NCBI RefSeq assembly: GCF_007991275.1
Contig: NZ_BJYA01000012.1
Coordinates: 1 to 64,000, forward strand
DNA: 64,000 bases
Direction of reading: 5' to 3'
From: Alkalibacillus haloalkaliphilus
GTDB taxonomy: Bacteria > Bacillota > Bacilli > Bacillales > Alkalibacillaceae
Shown here: piece after piece, positions 42,991-52,164 of the stretch
Layout of the letters: the number at the start of each line of letters is the position of its first letter
Numbering within the stretch: position 1 is the stretch's first letter
The notes under the pieces: generated by a model
What the model was told of the DNA's origin: nothing
The model's database searches: none
The model's input: the letters and a program-made list of their open reading frames with translations, nothing else
Made by a program: the position numbers and the translations under genes

Positions 42991-43605
42991 ATGAAAAAAA
43001 TATTATTAACCGGATTTGAACCGTTTTTAAATTTTAAACTCAATCCAACGATGGAAGTCGTTAAGCATTTAGATGGAAGTACGATTAATGGCTATGAAGT
43101 TGTGACTAGAGTATTGCCAGTTGATTTTTCAACGAGTGGGAAAGAATTGCTTAATGCAATTGAAGAAACTAAACCAGATGCGATTGTATCACTTGGCTTA
43201 GCTGGGGGAAGGTCCAAGTTAACACCTGAAAGAATTGCAATTAATTGTAATGATGGCGGAGAACCGGATAATCATGGACGTGTCCCAAGTGGTGAACCAA
43301 TTGTTGGAGGAGGGTCTGACGGGCTTTTTAGTACGTTACCGATCCGTGAAATGGTAAATGAGTTAAAGGAAAAAGGGTATCCAGCTGAAATCTCTAATTC
43401 TGCTGGGACGTATTTGTGTAACCATGTCATGTACCAAGCTTTAAATTATGTTAAACAACAAGGTCAACAAATTCCAACTGGGTTTATTCACATACCGGCC
43501 TCTCACGAATTGGCAATAGAACATGGGAAAGTCCCTAGTTGGTCACAAACAGATTTAAATGAAGCTGTTTCAGTTTGCTTAGCTTGTATAAAGGATGGGC
43601 GTTAA
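42991..43605 (+). CDS. pcp: Pyroglutamyl-peptidase I
   Basis: A 204-residue C15 cysteine peptidase. AAGGTGATT precedes ATG 42991. Triad: Glu80 in TPERIAIN, Cys143 in GTYLCNHVMY and His167 in FIHIPASHE. It removes N-terminal pyroglutamate from peptides. It is the first gene of an operon with pxpBAC, which degrades the released pyroglutamate. Its stop overlaps the pxpB start (TAATG). Confidence 0.95.
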   Translation: MKKILLTGFEPFLNFKLNPTMEVVKHLDGSTINGYEVVTRVLPVDFSTSGKELLNAIEETKPDAIVSLGLAGGRSKLTPERIAINCNDGGEPDNHGRVPSGEPIVGGGSDGLFSTLPIREMVNELKEKGYPAEISNSAGTYLCNHVMYQALNYVKQQGQQIPTGFIHIPASHELAIEHGKVPSWSQTDLNEAVSVCLACIKDGR

Positions 43606-44312
43606 TGGATTACTCATTGCACCCATTAGGTAATCAAGCTTTAGTTATTTCGTTTGGTGATGAAATTTCACAAGCTTTGCATGAGCAAGTAGTGGCAACT
43701 TATAAAAGTTTGCAACAAGCTCGCATTGCGTATGTGACAGACTTAGTTCCTACATATCGCTCTGTAGCTGTTTATTATAATTGGCGTGTCGTTTCATATT
43801 GTGAGGTCGAACAACGTGTTCAAGCATTAATGAAAACTGTTCAGTTAGAAGAAAGTTTAAATGAACAAAAGGTTATTAATCTACCTGTCTGTTATGAGGG
43901 TGAGTTTGCACCAGATCTACAAGCATTAGCTGAGTTTCACAACATGTCTCAACAGGAAGTCATTAAACGACATAGTGAACCCAATTATTTAGTTTATATG
44001 ATTGGTTTTTTACCTGGTTTTCCATATTTAGGTGGGTTGGATGATGAGCTTGAAACACAGCGCTTGCAAACGCCACGAGCAGAAGTTTCTAAAGGAAGCG
44101 TAGGCATTGCAGGTAAGCAAACAGGGGTTTACCCAGTGTCATCACCAGGAGGTTGGCACATTATTGGCAATACACCGATTGAACTGTTTGATGTTAAACG
44201 AGAACAACCTGTTTTGTTTGAAGTAGGAGACCAACTGAAATTTTACCCAGTAACACGTTCAGAGTACGACTGGATTTATGAAAAGGGATGTATTGAAGAC
44301 TTTATTCAATAA
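43605..44312 (+). CDS. pxpB: 5-oxoprolinase subunit B
   Basis: A 235-residue protein with the signature LVYMIGFLPGFPYLGGLD, then TPRAEVSKGSVGIAGKQTGV and SPGGWHIIGNTP. With PxpA and PxpC it cleaves 5-oxoproline to glutamate using ATP. The family is also called KipI (B. subtilis), but the adjacent pcp and pxpA/C support the 5-oxoprolinase role. Start at ATG 43605, overlapping pcp by one base. Confidence 0.93.
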   Translation: MDYSLHPLGNQALVISFGDEISQALHEQVVATYKSLQQARIAYVTDLVPTYRSVAVYYNWRVVSYCEVEQRVQALMKTVQLEESLNEQKVINLPVCYEGEFAPDLQALAEFHNMSQQEVIKRHSEPNYLVYMIGFLPGFPYLGGLDDELETQRLQTPRAEVSKGSVGIAGKQTGVYPVSSPGGWHIIGNTPIELFDVKREQPVLFEVGDQLKFYPVTRSEYDWIYEKGCIEDFIQ

Positions 44313-44326
44313 AGGTGGGACTAAGT

Positions 44327-45085
44327 TTGAAGATTGATATTAATGCAGATTTAGGAGAGAGTTTTGGTCAGTACACATTGGGTGATGATGAGAAGTTGAT
44401 GAGTGTTATTACATCAGCTAATGTTGCATGTGGTTATCATGCTGGTGATTACCGAACGATTCCACAGTCAATTAAACTGGCAAAAGCAGCTAACGTTGCT
44501 ATCGGGGCTCATCCTGGCTATCCAGACTTACTCGGATTTGGTCGACGGAACATGGACATCCCGGCTGAAGAAGTTTATCAGCTAGTCGTTTACCAAGTTG
44601 GAGCAGTGAGAGCTTTTTGTATGGTTGAAGGTGTCCCGTTACACCACGTTAAACCACATGGTGCTTTGTATAACGAAGCGGCTAAAAATCGAAACCTAGC
44701 ATTAGCGATCGCACAAGCAGTAAAAGATGTTGATCCACGATTAGTGTTGTATGGTTTGGCTAATAGTCAACTAATTGAAGCGGCTAAGCAGCTAGATTTA
44801 GCATACGCACCTGAAGTATTTGCGGATCGTACGTATACAGAAGAAGGTCTTTTAACCTCCCGTCAATATGATGGTGCAGTAATTACTAGTCTAGAATCAA
44901 TTAAAAAACAAGTAAGTGAATTGGTTTTTGAAGGAGTAGTGACGACTGCTACAAATAAGAAAATTCCAATGCAAGCAGATACTCTCTGTTTTCATGGGGA
45001 CGGACAGTCTGCCTATCATCATGCTAAAGTCATACGTGATATGTTAGAAGCTGACCGTGTCAATGTCCAAGCAATTAATTATTAA
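44327..45085 (+). CDS. pxpA: 5-oxoprolinase subunit A (LamB/YcsF)
   Basis: AAAGGTGGG precedes TTG 44327. The 252-residue protein begins MKIDINADLGESFGQY, the classic LamB/YcsF start, followed by NVACGYHAGDY, GAHPGYPD, HVKPHGALYN and LCFHGDGQ. It forms the 5-oxoprolinase complex with PxpB and PxpC. The stop codon lies in palindrome copy 3. Confidence 0.95.
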   Translation: MKIDINADLGESFGQYTLGDDEKLMSVITSANVACGYHAGDYRTIPQSIKLAKAANVAIGAHPGYPDLLGFGRRNMDIPAEEVYQLVVYQVGAVRAFCMVEGVPLHHVKPHGALYNEAAKNRNLALAIAQAVKDVDPRLVLYGLANSQLIEAAKQLDLAYAPEVFADRTYTEEGLLTSRQYDGAVITSLESIKKQVSELVFEGVVTTATNKKIPMQADTLCFHGDGQSAYHHAKVIRDMLEADRVNVQAINY

Positions 45086-45103
45086 TCAAACGTTTGATTA
45101 ATA
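45080..45103. repeat. Palindrome copy 3 (24 bp)
   Basis: Contains the same 20-bp core as copies 1 and 2, extended by two paired bases on each side. The pxpA stop TAA is the TAA near its left end; pxpC starts 17 bp after it. Confidence 0.9.
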
Positions 45104-45119
45104 TGTTAGGTGATGTGAA

Positions 45120-46025
45120 ATGGAGCAATTAATTCAAGTCAAAAAGCCAGGTTTGTTTCTATCCATTCAAGATCTAGGAAGACCTGGCTACCAGCATTTA
45201 GGTGTGCCAGTGTCAGGTGCAATGGATCGGTATGCCTTAATTATGGGAAATCGCTTATTAAATAATGAAGATGGTTTTGCCGCACTTGAGATTACGTTTG
45301 GTGGCACTGAATTGACTTTTAAATACGATGCTGTCATTTGTATCACTGGTGGAGACTTAGCAGCGCATATTGATTATGAACCTGTTCCTTTATGGGAAAC
45401 GATCAAAGTTCAACAAGGGAAGCGGTTAACCTTTGAAAGACCGGTCCGCGGTATGAGGGCTTATCTTTGTGTTGCTGGTGGTATACAGTCAGAGAAGTGG
45501 TTAGGGAGTCAATCCACTTTTGAGAAAGGAAAGATGGGGAGTAGGTTAGAAGAAGAAGACGTTATTAAAGTAGGTCAAGTTGACGGTGATCAGCCTTATT
45601 TAAGAGCTTTGCGACGGGATTTACGCCCTATACTAACGCAAACAGTGACGTTGAGAGTGGTTGCGAGTCAGATCGAATCTCAGTTCACGACTGCTTCTGT
45701 ATCAAAATTCTACCAATCTAGCTACGTGTTTAAAAAAGGTGACCGTATGGGGTGTATGTTAGAAGGTGCTTCTTTAGTCCATACTAGTACGGCTGATATC
45801 GTGTCGGATGTTGTTACTTATGGAACCATTCAAGTTCCAGCAAATGGACAGCCTATGATTTTGTTAGCTGATCGTCAAACTACTGGCGGTTATACTACTA
45901 TAGGAACCGTGATCTCTGCTGATCATTGGAAGTTGGCACAAATGGCACCAGGTGCAACCGTTCAATTCGAAAAAGTGTCAATTAAAGAAGCGGAATGGTT
46001 GCAACAATTATGGCAACAATTTTAA
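45120..46025 (+). CDS. pxpC: 5-oxoprolinase subunit C
   Basis: A 301-residue biotin-dependent carboxyltransferase-like protein with TAGGTGATG before ATG. Motifs: PGLFLSIQDLGRPGYQHLGV, SGAMDRYALIMGNRLLNNED, ICITGGDL, RAYLCVAGGI and LADRQTTGGYTTIGTV. Last gene of the pcp-pxpBAC operon, which would return N-terminal pyroglutamate to the glutamate pool. Confidence 0.94.
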   Translation: MEQLIQVKKPGLFLSIQDLGRPGYQHLGVPVSGAMDRYALIMGNRLLNNEDGFAALEITFGGTELTFKYDAVICITGGDLAAHIDYEPVPLWETIKVQQGKRLTFERPVRGMRAYLCVAGGIQSEKWLGSQSTFEKGKMGSRLEEEDVIKVGQVDGDQPYLRALRRDLRPILTQTVTLRVVASQIESQFTTASVSKFYQSSYVFKKGDRMGCMLEGASLVHTSTADIVSDVVTYGTIQVPANGQPMILLADRQTTGGYTTIGTVISADHWKLAQMAPGATVQFEKVSIKEAEWLQQLWQQF

Positions 46026-46121
46026 TGTTGTTTAGATTTAAATAGACAAGCTGTTTTATTTAAGTTCGAAAAAAGCTATAATAATTTTAAGACATAGAGA
46101 TTGATAGAAAGGTCGGGAAAA

Positions 46122-47420
46122 ATGGCATATCGTGATGAGAAATTACATGAAGAAAAGGTGTTTAAAGACCCTGTTCACCGCTATATTCATGTCCGGGATC
46201 GTGTGATTTGGGACTTGATTGGTACACCTGAGTTTCAGCGTCTAAGACGAATTAAACAATTAGGCACGACGTATTTGACTTTCCACGGTGCAGAGCATAG
46301 TCGTTTTAACCATTCCTTAGGTGTATATGAGATTGTGCGCAGAATTATTGAGAACTTCCGTGACCAACCGTTTTGGGATGATGATGAACGTATACTATGT
46401 TTGTGCGCTGCATTACTTCATGATTTAGGGCATGGGCCGTTTTCTCATTCGTTTGAGAAAGTGTTTGATTTAGATCATGAAGACTTCACGAGAGCGATTA
46501 TTTTAGGTGATACGAAAGTTAATGAAATTTTACGCCGTGTAGATGAAAACTTTCCCCAAGATGTTGCCGATGTTATACATAAGACATATTCTAATAAATT
46601 AGTTGTCAGTCTCATCTCCAGTCAAATTGATGCTGATCGAATGGATTATTTACAACGTGATGCATACTTCACTGGAGTGAGTTATGGTCACTTTGATATG
46701 GAGCGTATTTTACGCGTCATGCGCCCTATGGAAGATCAAATGGTTATTAAAGAAAGTGGTATGCATGCTGTAGAAGACTATATTATGAGCCGATATCAAA
46801 TGTATTGGCAAGTTTATTTTCATCCGGTAACAAGAAGTGCGGAAGTTATATTATCTAAAATTTTACACCGAGCGAAAGAATTATATATGGCCAATGAATA
46901 TGAGTTCAAGCTGAAACCGACGCACTTTGAGAGCTTCTTCTTAAAAGAAGTGAGCTTAGAGGACTATTTAAAGTTAGATGAGAATGTGGTATTTTATTAT
47001 TTCCACATATGGAAAGAAGAAGAGGATGCAATCTTATCTGATTTATGTCGTCGATTTGTTGATCGTGACTTATTCAAATATATTGAATTCGACCCTGGAA
47101 ATCAGTACCGAGAACTTATGGACTTGAAAGAATGCTTTAATGAAGCAGGGGTTGATCCTATTTATTATTTAGAAGTAGATTCTTCATCTGATTTGCCGTA
47201 TGATTTCTATCGACCTGGTGAGGAGGAAGAACGTCTTCCGATTCATCTACAATTGCCAACAGGTGAGTTAAAAGAGCTATCACGTCAATCTGATATTGTT
47301 GAATCGATATCAGGTAAGAAACGAACAGATCATAAATTATATTTTGCTAAAGATTTAATAGAGCAACTTCCAGAAGAAAGCGACATCAAGAAGCGGATAT
47401 ATGAAATTTTGAAAGGGTAA
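46122..47420 (+). CDS. ywfO: HD-domain phosphohydrolase (YwfO-like)
   Basis: A 432-residue protein with AAGGTCGGG before ATG 46122. N-terminal FKDPVHRYIHV and RLRRIKQLGTTYLTF precede the HD site: His64 in RFNHSLG and His100-Asp101 in ALLHDLGHGPFSHSFE, then the downstream SQIDADRMDYLQRDAYFTGV. Related to dNTP triphosphohydrolases. In B. subtilis ywfO lies near ywgA, as here. Confidence 0.88.
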   Translation: MAYRDEKLHEEKVFKDPVHRYIHVRDRVIWDLIGTPEFQRLRRIKQLGTTYLTFHGAEHSRFNHSLGVYEIVRRIIENFRDQPFWDDDERILCLCAALLHDLGHGPFSHSFEKVFDLDHEDFTRAIILGDTKVNEILRRVDENFPQDVADVIHKTYSNKLVVSLISSQIDADRMDYLQRDAYFTGVSYGHFDMERILRVMRPMEDQMVIKESGMHAVEDYIMSRYQMYWQVYFHPVTRSAEVILSKILHRAKELYMANEYEFKLKPTHFESFFLKEVSLEDYLKLDENVVFYYFHIWKEEEDAILSDLCRRFVDRDLFKYIEFDPGNQYRELMDLKECFNEAGVDPIYYLEVDSSSDLPYDFYRPGEEEERLPIHLQLPTGELKELSRQSDIVESISGKKRTDHKLYFAKDLIEQLPEESDIKKRIYEILKG

Positions 47421-47432
47421 GGAGTTGTGTTC

Positions 47433-47927
47433 ATGTTAGAGGATCACGCGAGGCTAATGGCGTTTTTTGAACAAGCACAAGAAGTAGTAGGTCGTAAAAG
47501 ACTGCAAAAAATGGTGTATATCTTAAAAAAGTGTGGCTTTGATTTTTCTGAGCGTTATTCATTTCATTTTTATGGTCCTTATTCTGAAGAACTATCAACA
47601 CGAATTGAAGAACTTTGTAATTTAGGATTCCTAGATGAAGCGAAAGAGAAAGAAAAAGGCTATTATCAATATCGTTATCATTTAACAGACCGTGGTGCAG
47701 GCTTCCTAAGTGAATCTGGTGTCACGACACCCAATATGGACGCTGTTATTCAAAAAATGGACGAACAGAGTTCGAAATTTTTAGAGTTAGTATCGACAAT
47801 GTTGTATTTTGATAACTTCTCTAAAGAAGAAATAGAAGATAAGGTGCGTACAGTTAAAAGCCAACAAAATTATACTGAAGCGGATTTTGAAGAAGCATGG
47901 CGCTTTATCAATGATATGAAACACTAA
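47433..47927 (+). CDS. ywgA: YwgA family protein
   Basis: A 164-residue protein. TAAGGAG sets ATG 47433, 13 bp after ywfO. KRLQKMVYILKKCGFDFS and YGPYSEELSTRIEELCNLGF give the YwgA/DUF4065-like pattern. Function unknown. Gene order with ywfO is conserved in Bacillus. Confidence 0.82.
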   Translation: MLEDHARLMAFFEQAQEVVGRKRLQKMVYILKKCGFDFSERYSFHFYGPYSEELSTRIEELCNLGFLDEAKEKEKGYYQYRYHLTDRGAGFLSESGVTTPNMDAVIQKMDEQSSKFLELVSTMLYFDNFSKEEIEDKVRTVKSQQNYTEADFEEAWRFINDMKH

Positions 47928-47979
47928 TATTAAGAAGGGGTGTGTAACCTCTTCTTTTTTGTATGGAGGTTTTTTTAAT

Positions 47980-48150
47980 ATGGTGAGTGTATTTTGGTAT
48001 TTAACTTACTTATTAGTTCCCCCTATATTGTTAGGTGTTGCCGCCTTCATAATAGTGGATATTATTAGAAGGCCAAAACATATGTATTCGTGGTTTATTT
48101 TAGCTGGGTTGGTGGCTGTAATTTTTCTAATATTATCAACATGGTTTTAA
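47980..48150 (+). CDS. Small two-TM membrane protein, unknown
   Basis: GGAGGT precedes ATG 47980. The 56-residue product has two hydrophobic helices (residues ~5-25 and ~37-56) joined by the basic loop DIIRRPKHMY. A short hairpin with T-tract precedes it (AAGAAGGGGTG near 47932 with TCTTCTTTTTT). No family recognised. Confidence 0.55.
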   Translation: MVSVFWYLTYLLVPPILLGVAAFIIVDIIRRPKHMYSWFILAGLVAVIFLILSTWF

Positions 48151-48222
48151 ACTTGGCTTTAGTCTAATTCCCCTTCCGTTTTCATAAAATATAAGAAACA
48201 GTTGATGGTGGAGGGGATTTAG

Positions 48223-48708
48223 TTGAAGAAACTGTTAGGTCGACCAACGTCTTTATTAATTATTATTACAGTGCTTGTCTTTGCTATGTTTTTACAGGTT
48301 GGATCGATGAGTACCCTTCCAGGACAACAAGTAGATTCCGTGAACCGAGCATTACCATTTATGGTTTTGTTAATCGGTTTATTTTTTTACTTAGTCTATA
48401 TATGGTATGAATTGTTACGTCCGTATGTATTAGGTCATTGGTTAATTATTTCGGCGATTTTTGTATCAGTTCATTGGGGTATTGCGATTAGTTACCAACA
48501 GAAATCTATTGAACAATATCGTCAGCAAATAGTAGATTTGTTTGAAAGCCAGTTTGGTTATATTGATTGGGATTATATAGATTCAGTGACGACGTTATTC
48601 CTGTCTAGTCATATGAATCACCAATTGTATAATGTTAATACCTTTCTTATGTATATGAGTCTTTCTTTTTTTACCTCTATAGTTTTAGTGTATAAATTAG
48701 GTGAGTAA
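48223..48708 (+). CDS. Membrane protein, unknown
   Basis: A 161-residue protein starting at TTG 48223 after GAGGGGATT. A basic N-terminus (KKLLGRP) is followed by four probable TM segments (about residues 9-28, 43-61, 70-88 and 140-157). The third loop is long and polar (QKSIEQYRQQIVDLFE). I see no known family. Confidence 0.5.
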   Translation: MKKLLGRPTSLLIIITVLVFAMFLQVGSMSTLPGQQVDSVNRALPFMVLLIGLFFYLVYIWYELLRPYVLGHWLIISAIFVSVHWGIAISYQQKSIEQYRQQIVDLFESQFGYIDWDYIDSVTTLFLSSHMNHQLYNVNTFLMYMSLSFFTSIVLVYKLGE

Positions 48709-48795
48709 GAAGGTGTGGACAAGCAAGATATTTGCGCTTATAATATGAAACATTTACGATGAAGTTAATAGACTTAATATAGGAGTGACATAGTT

Positions 48796-49362
48796 ATGGA
48801 TCGTCAATTAAAAATCGTAGGTGTTTGCGGTAGTTTACGTAAAGACTCAGTTAATAAAAAGTTGTTAGACTTAGTAAAAACAATGCTGCCTGAGAACGTT
48901 GAATATGAGTATGCGGATTATTCAGATGTTCCAGTGTTTAATGAGGATATTGAAAAACCAGTTCCTGAAAGTGTACAAAGGTTAAAAGACCAAATTGAAG
49001 GTGCTGATATTGTTCTGTTTGCGACACCTCAATATAATGGTTCGTTCTCAGGACCGTTAAAAAATGCAATCGACTGGATGACTAGACCAGCTGGAGATAA
49101 TTCAATCGGTGGAAAAGTTGCTGGTGTGGTTGGTGGTACACCAGGACAGAGTGGAACGATTCAAGCACAGCTTCATTTGCGTGAAGTATTAAGCCACTTA
49201 GGTGTTCAAGTGCCTGCACAACCACGCGTTATGATTAGTGGTATTTATGATATGTTAGATGACAATGGTAACCTTCATTTACCAGAAGTCGAAGTTGAAA
49301 ACTACAAAAAGATGGTTGATGCACTACTTGTTCAAGTTGAAGCGAAATTAGTTCATGCATAA
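48796..49362 (+). CDS. NADPH-dependent FMN reductase
   Basis: A 188-residue flavodoxin-like reductase with AGGAGTGACAT upstream. It has VCGSLRKDSVNKKLL (phosphate loop), ADIVLFATPQYNGSFSGPLK and GVVGGTPGQSGT, which bind FMN. It uses NADPH to reduce FMN and quinones or azo compounds. Single gene with terminator. Confidence 0.9.
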   Translation: MDRQLKIVGVCGSLRKDSVNKKLLDLVKTMLPENVEYEYADYSDVPVFNEDIEKPVPESVQRLKDQIEGADIVLFATPQYNGSFSGPLKNAIDWMTRPAGDNSIGGKVAGVVGGTPGQSGTIQAQLHLREVLSHLGVQVPAQPRVMISGIYDMLDDNGNLHLPEVEVENYKKMVDALLVQVEAKLVHA

Positions 49363-49369
49363 GCTTAGC

Positions 49370-49404
49370 AAAGTCGAATGGTTTACGAACCATTCGACTT
49401 TTTT
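49370..49404 (+). terminator. Rho-independent terminator
   Basis: AAGTCGAATGGTT and AACCATTCGACTT arms, then five T. The T-tract abuts the first DnaA box. Confidence 0.88.
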
Positions 49405-49532
49405 GTGGATAAAAAGTCAATTGGTTAACTTAGTTGTGAATTTAAGTAGAAAAAGTGAATAACTTTGTGAATAAATTAGCTTATCCACAAAGCTTAATGG
49501 GTGAAAAATATTCGGTTAAAAAGTTATGCACA
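49404..49532. promoter_or_regulatory. DnaA-box cluster
   Basis: Within 129 bp there are four exact TTATNCACA boxes: 49404-49412 (minus, TTATCCACA), 49466-49474 (minus, TTATTCACA), 49481-49489 (plus, TTATCCACA) and 49524-49532 (plus, TTATGCACA). A one-mismatch box lies at 49454-49462. No replication gene is near. B. subtilis has such clusters away from oriC that limit free DnaA. Confidence 0.75.
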
Positions 49533-49589
49533 AGTGGAACCAATATAGGCATGTGTACATATGATGCTCTACAAAGGAGGGGGCATTAT

Positions 49590-51017
49590 ATGATGGAGTT
49601 AACCATTTCACATGGTTTATATGCTTTAGTGACACTTGTTGTCATATTAACTATGGTGTTCCGTAAAGGTGTTGTTTTACCGACATTAATTGGAACATTT
49701 TTAGTTGCGTGGGTTTATAGTGGTAGCTTAGTAACAGGCTTTACGTCAGTGTTTAACGCCAACTTAACAGCAGCTAAAGAGTTGTTTAGCATTTTCTTAA
49801 TTATTACGTTTATGGTCGCACTCTTACACTCTTTAAAAGATTTAGGTGCAGACCAACAAATGATCGCACCAGTGCAAAAGTTTATGACGAATGGCCATGT
49901 TGCTTTTTTAATATTAATAGGTATAACATTTGTAATCTCACTTTTCTTTTGGCCAACACCAGCTGTACCACTAATTTGTGCATTGCTAGTGCCTGCTGCT
50001 GTAAGAGCAGGATTGCCAATTATGGCTGCAGCGATGGTAGTCGCCTTAGCAGGGCAAGGAATGGCGTTGTCCTCAGACTATATTATGCAAATTGCGCCAA
50101 CATTGAGCGCTTCATCAGCTGGATTAGATGCTAGTGTAATTGCAGATAAAGCGTTAATTTTATCTCTCGTTTCAGGTACATTAGCTCTCAGCATCACTTA
50201 TTTAATGTTTAAAAAGAAAATTAGAAAACCGACTGACCCGTTAAACAAAGAAGAGTTGAAAAAGTTGCCGGGTCAACAAGAAACATCAGAAAAGAACGAA
50301 TCTCTTGCCAATCATAAATGGAGAAAAGTGTTTGCTATTTTAGTTCCTCTTGCCATGCTATGTATTATGATCTTTATGATTTATACCAAGATAACCGGGG
50401 GGCGTACAGGTGGCTTTGAAGGTGGTGATGGTGCAGCATTAATTGGTGGAGTTGCTGTATTACTACTTGCTTTAGCTTCATTAGCCTTTGGAAAAGTAAA
50501 GGCTTTAGATCGTATAAGTGAACATATTACAAATGGTTTCGTGTTTGCTTTTAAAGCTATGGGTCCAGTTATTCCAATTGCAGGGTTCTTCTTTTTAGGA
50601 AGTGGGGAATTCTCAGGGAGTATTATGTCATTAGGTGATGTGCAACCGCCTGCATTTTTATTCGAGTTAGTAGAGGCAGGACAATCAGCAATTCCTGAAA
50701 GTGCCTTTCTAACTGCATTTGGTATATTGCTTGTTGGCATTATTACTGGATTAGATGGGTCTGGTTTTTCTGGATTACCGTTGACTGGTGCGTTATCAGG
50801 AGCTTTGGCGACTGGTGGAGTTGATGCAACAACGTTAGCTGCTATTGGTCAGTTAGGTTCGATTTGGACTGGTGGAGGAGCACTTGTTGCTTGGTCATCG
50901 CTTGTTGCTGTAGCAGGATTTTGTGGCGTATCTGTCATGGAATTAGCCCGGAAAAACTTTATCCCTGTTATGGCAGGGTTGATTTTAGCTACTTTCGTTG
51001 CCTTGTGGATATGGTAA
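49590..51017 (+). CDS. Multi-TM permease, GntP/ion-transporter-like
   Basis: AAAGGAGGGGG lies before ATG 49590 (the adjacent ATG 49593 is an alternative); longer starts read through the DnaA-box cluster and are rejected. The 475-residue protein has about 12 hydrophobic segments with re-entrant-like glycine/serine blocks (FWPTPAVPLICALLVPA, GLDGSGFSGLPLTGALSGAL). This layout fits the ion-transporter superfamily (GntP/CitMHS-type). Substrate unknown; no metabolic neighbours. Confidence 0.65.
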   Translation: MMELTISHGLYALVTLVVILTMVFRKGVVLPTLIGTFLVAWVYSGSLVTGFTSVFNANLTAAKELFSIFLIITFMVALLHSLKDLGADQQMIAPVQKFMTNGHVAFLILIGITFVISLFFWPTPAVPLICALLVPAAVRAGLPIMAAAMVVALAGQGMALSSDYIMQIAPTLSASSAGLDASVIADKALILSLVSGTLALSITYLMFKKKIRKPTDPLNKEELKKLPGQQETSEKNESLANHKWRKVFAILVPLAMLCIMIFMIYTKITGGRTGGFEGGDGAALIGGVAVLLLALASLAFGKVKALDRISEHITNGFVFAFKAMGPVIPIAGFFFLGSGEFSGSIMSLGDVQPPAFLFELVEAGQSAIPESAFLTAFGILLVGIITGLDGSGFSGLPLTGALSGALATGGVDATTLAAIGQLGSIWTGGGALVAWSSLVAVAGFCGVSVMELARKNFIPVMAGLILATFVALWIW

Positions 51018-51020
51018 TAA

Positions 51021-51051
51021 AAAAGGTTGGCTTTTATAAAGCCAACCTTTT
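51021..51051. terminator. Bidirectional terminator
   Basis: AAAAGGTTGGCTT and AAGCCAACCTTTT arms between the convergent permease and htpX genes. Confidence 0.88.
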
Positions 51052-51053
51052 GT

Positions 51054-51956
51054 TTATTTTTGCTCTAAACGGCGAATACGCTCATCTAAGTCAGGGTGAG
51101 ATGAGAATAGACGTGCAACGCCGCCTTTATTATTAATTTTCATTGTTTGGATTGCACTGTCGTTGCTGTTGTCATTAACGCTAGCAACAGTGTTCTGTAA
51201 TGAACGTAGTGCATGGGCCATTTTATCTTTACCAGCTAAGTCAGCACCACCTCGGTCTGCATGGAATTCACGGTAACGCGAGAATGCCATAACGACAAGG
51301 CTTCCTAAGATTGAGAATAAGATTTGGAATATGATGATCGCAGCAAAGTGCACAATCATACGCATTTCAGCACGTACGAAGTTTGCTACAATAGCTGCTA
51401 CGATACGTGATAAGAAGACTACGAATGTGTTAATAACACCTTGCAATAAAGTCATCGTAACCATATCGCCATTTGAAACGTGTGCCACTTCGTGAGCTAA
51501 CACACCTTCAACTGCATCGTCATCCATTGATTCTAATAGACCAGTTGAAACAGCAACTAATGAGCGTTTCTTACTTGGTCCTGTTGCAAAAGCATTGACC
51601 TCTTTTGAACGATAAATACCAACTTCAGGCATGTGCATTAAACCAGCAGCACGTGACAGACGGTGAACGCGCTCAACTAATTGGCGCTCTGCCGTTGATA
51701 AGTTATCATCAGGGTCTAATACGTGAACCTTCATCATTTTCTTAGCCATCCAACGTGACATACCTAAGGAAATAAAGGCACCAGCAAAACCAACTATGAT
51801 ACTAAAAAGAGCTAATGCTCCATAACTTCCAATATTGCCTGTACCATCATATAACGGCCCAATGTTTGTGTATGATGTGATGACAGACCAAACAATGACA
51901 ATTGTTGTTAAAACGAGAATGTTTGTTAATAAGAAAAACAATATTCTTTTACCCAC
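51054..51956 (-). CDS. htpX: Membrane protease HtpX
   Basis: A 300-residue M48 zinc metalloprotease of the cytoplasmic membrane that degrades misfolded membrane proteins. Zinc motif His155-Glu156-x-x-His159 in [12 protein letters not shown]. Two N-terminal TM helices, then two more at residues ~165-215; the third zinc ligand Glu is in [12 protein letters not shown]. The start is GTG 51956 with a weak RBS. Confidence 0.94.
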   Translation of the reverse strand: MGKRILFFLLTNILVLTTIVIVWSVITSYTNIGPLYDGTGNIGSYGALALFSIIVGFAGAFISLGMSRWMAKKMMKVHVLDPDDNLSTAERQLVERVHRLSRAAGLMHMPEVGIYRSKEVNAFATGPSKKRSLVAVSTGLLESMDDDAVEGVLAHEVAHVSNGDMVTMTLLQGVINTFVVFLSRIVAAIVANFVRAEMRMIVHFAAIIIFQILFSILGSLVVMAFSRYREFHADRGGADLAGKDKMAHALRSLQNTVASVNDNSNDSAIQTMKINNKGGVARLFSSHPDLDERIRRLEQK

Positions 51957-52164
51957 TAAATTCCCCTACCTTTCATGTTTGTCCTTGTATATTATATCAC
52001 GAAAACGACATGAGGAAAATGAGTTGCAATTTAGAGTAAGAAAAGTTTCACATATTAAACAATTTAAATAATAAGTACATACATATGTTGTCTCAAGTCA
52101 CCGTCCAAGCATAGGCCAACATATGATATGACATAGAACTATGTTCAAATATAGGAGGATTCAA

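Noticed and set aside
49455-49589. Longer permease start
   Set aside because: It runs through the DnaA-box cluster; a strong RBS lies before ATG 49590.
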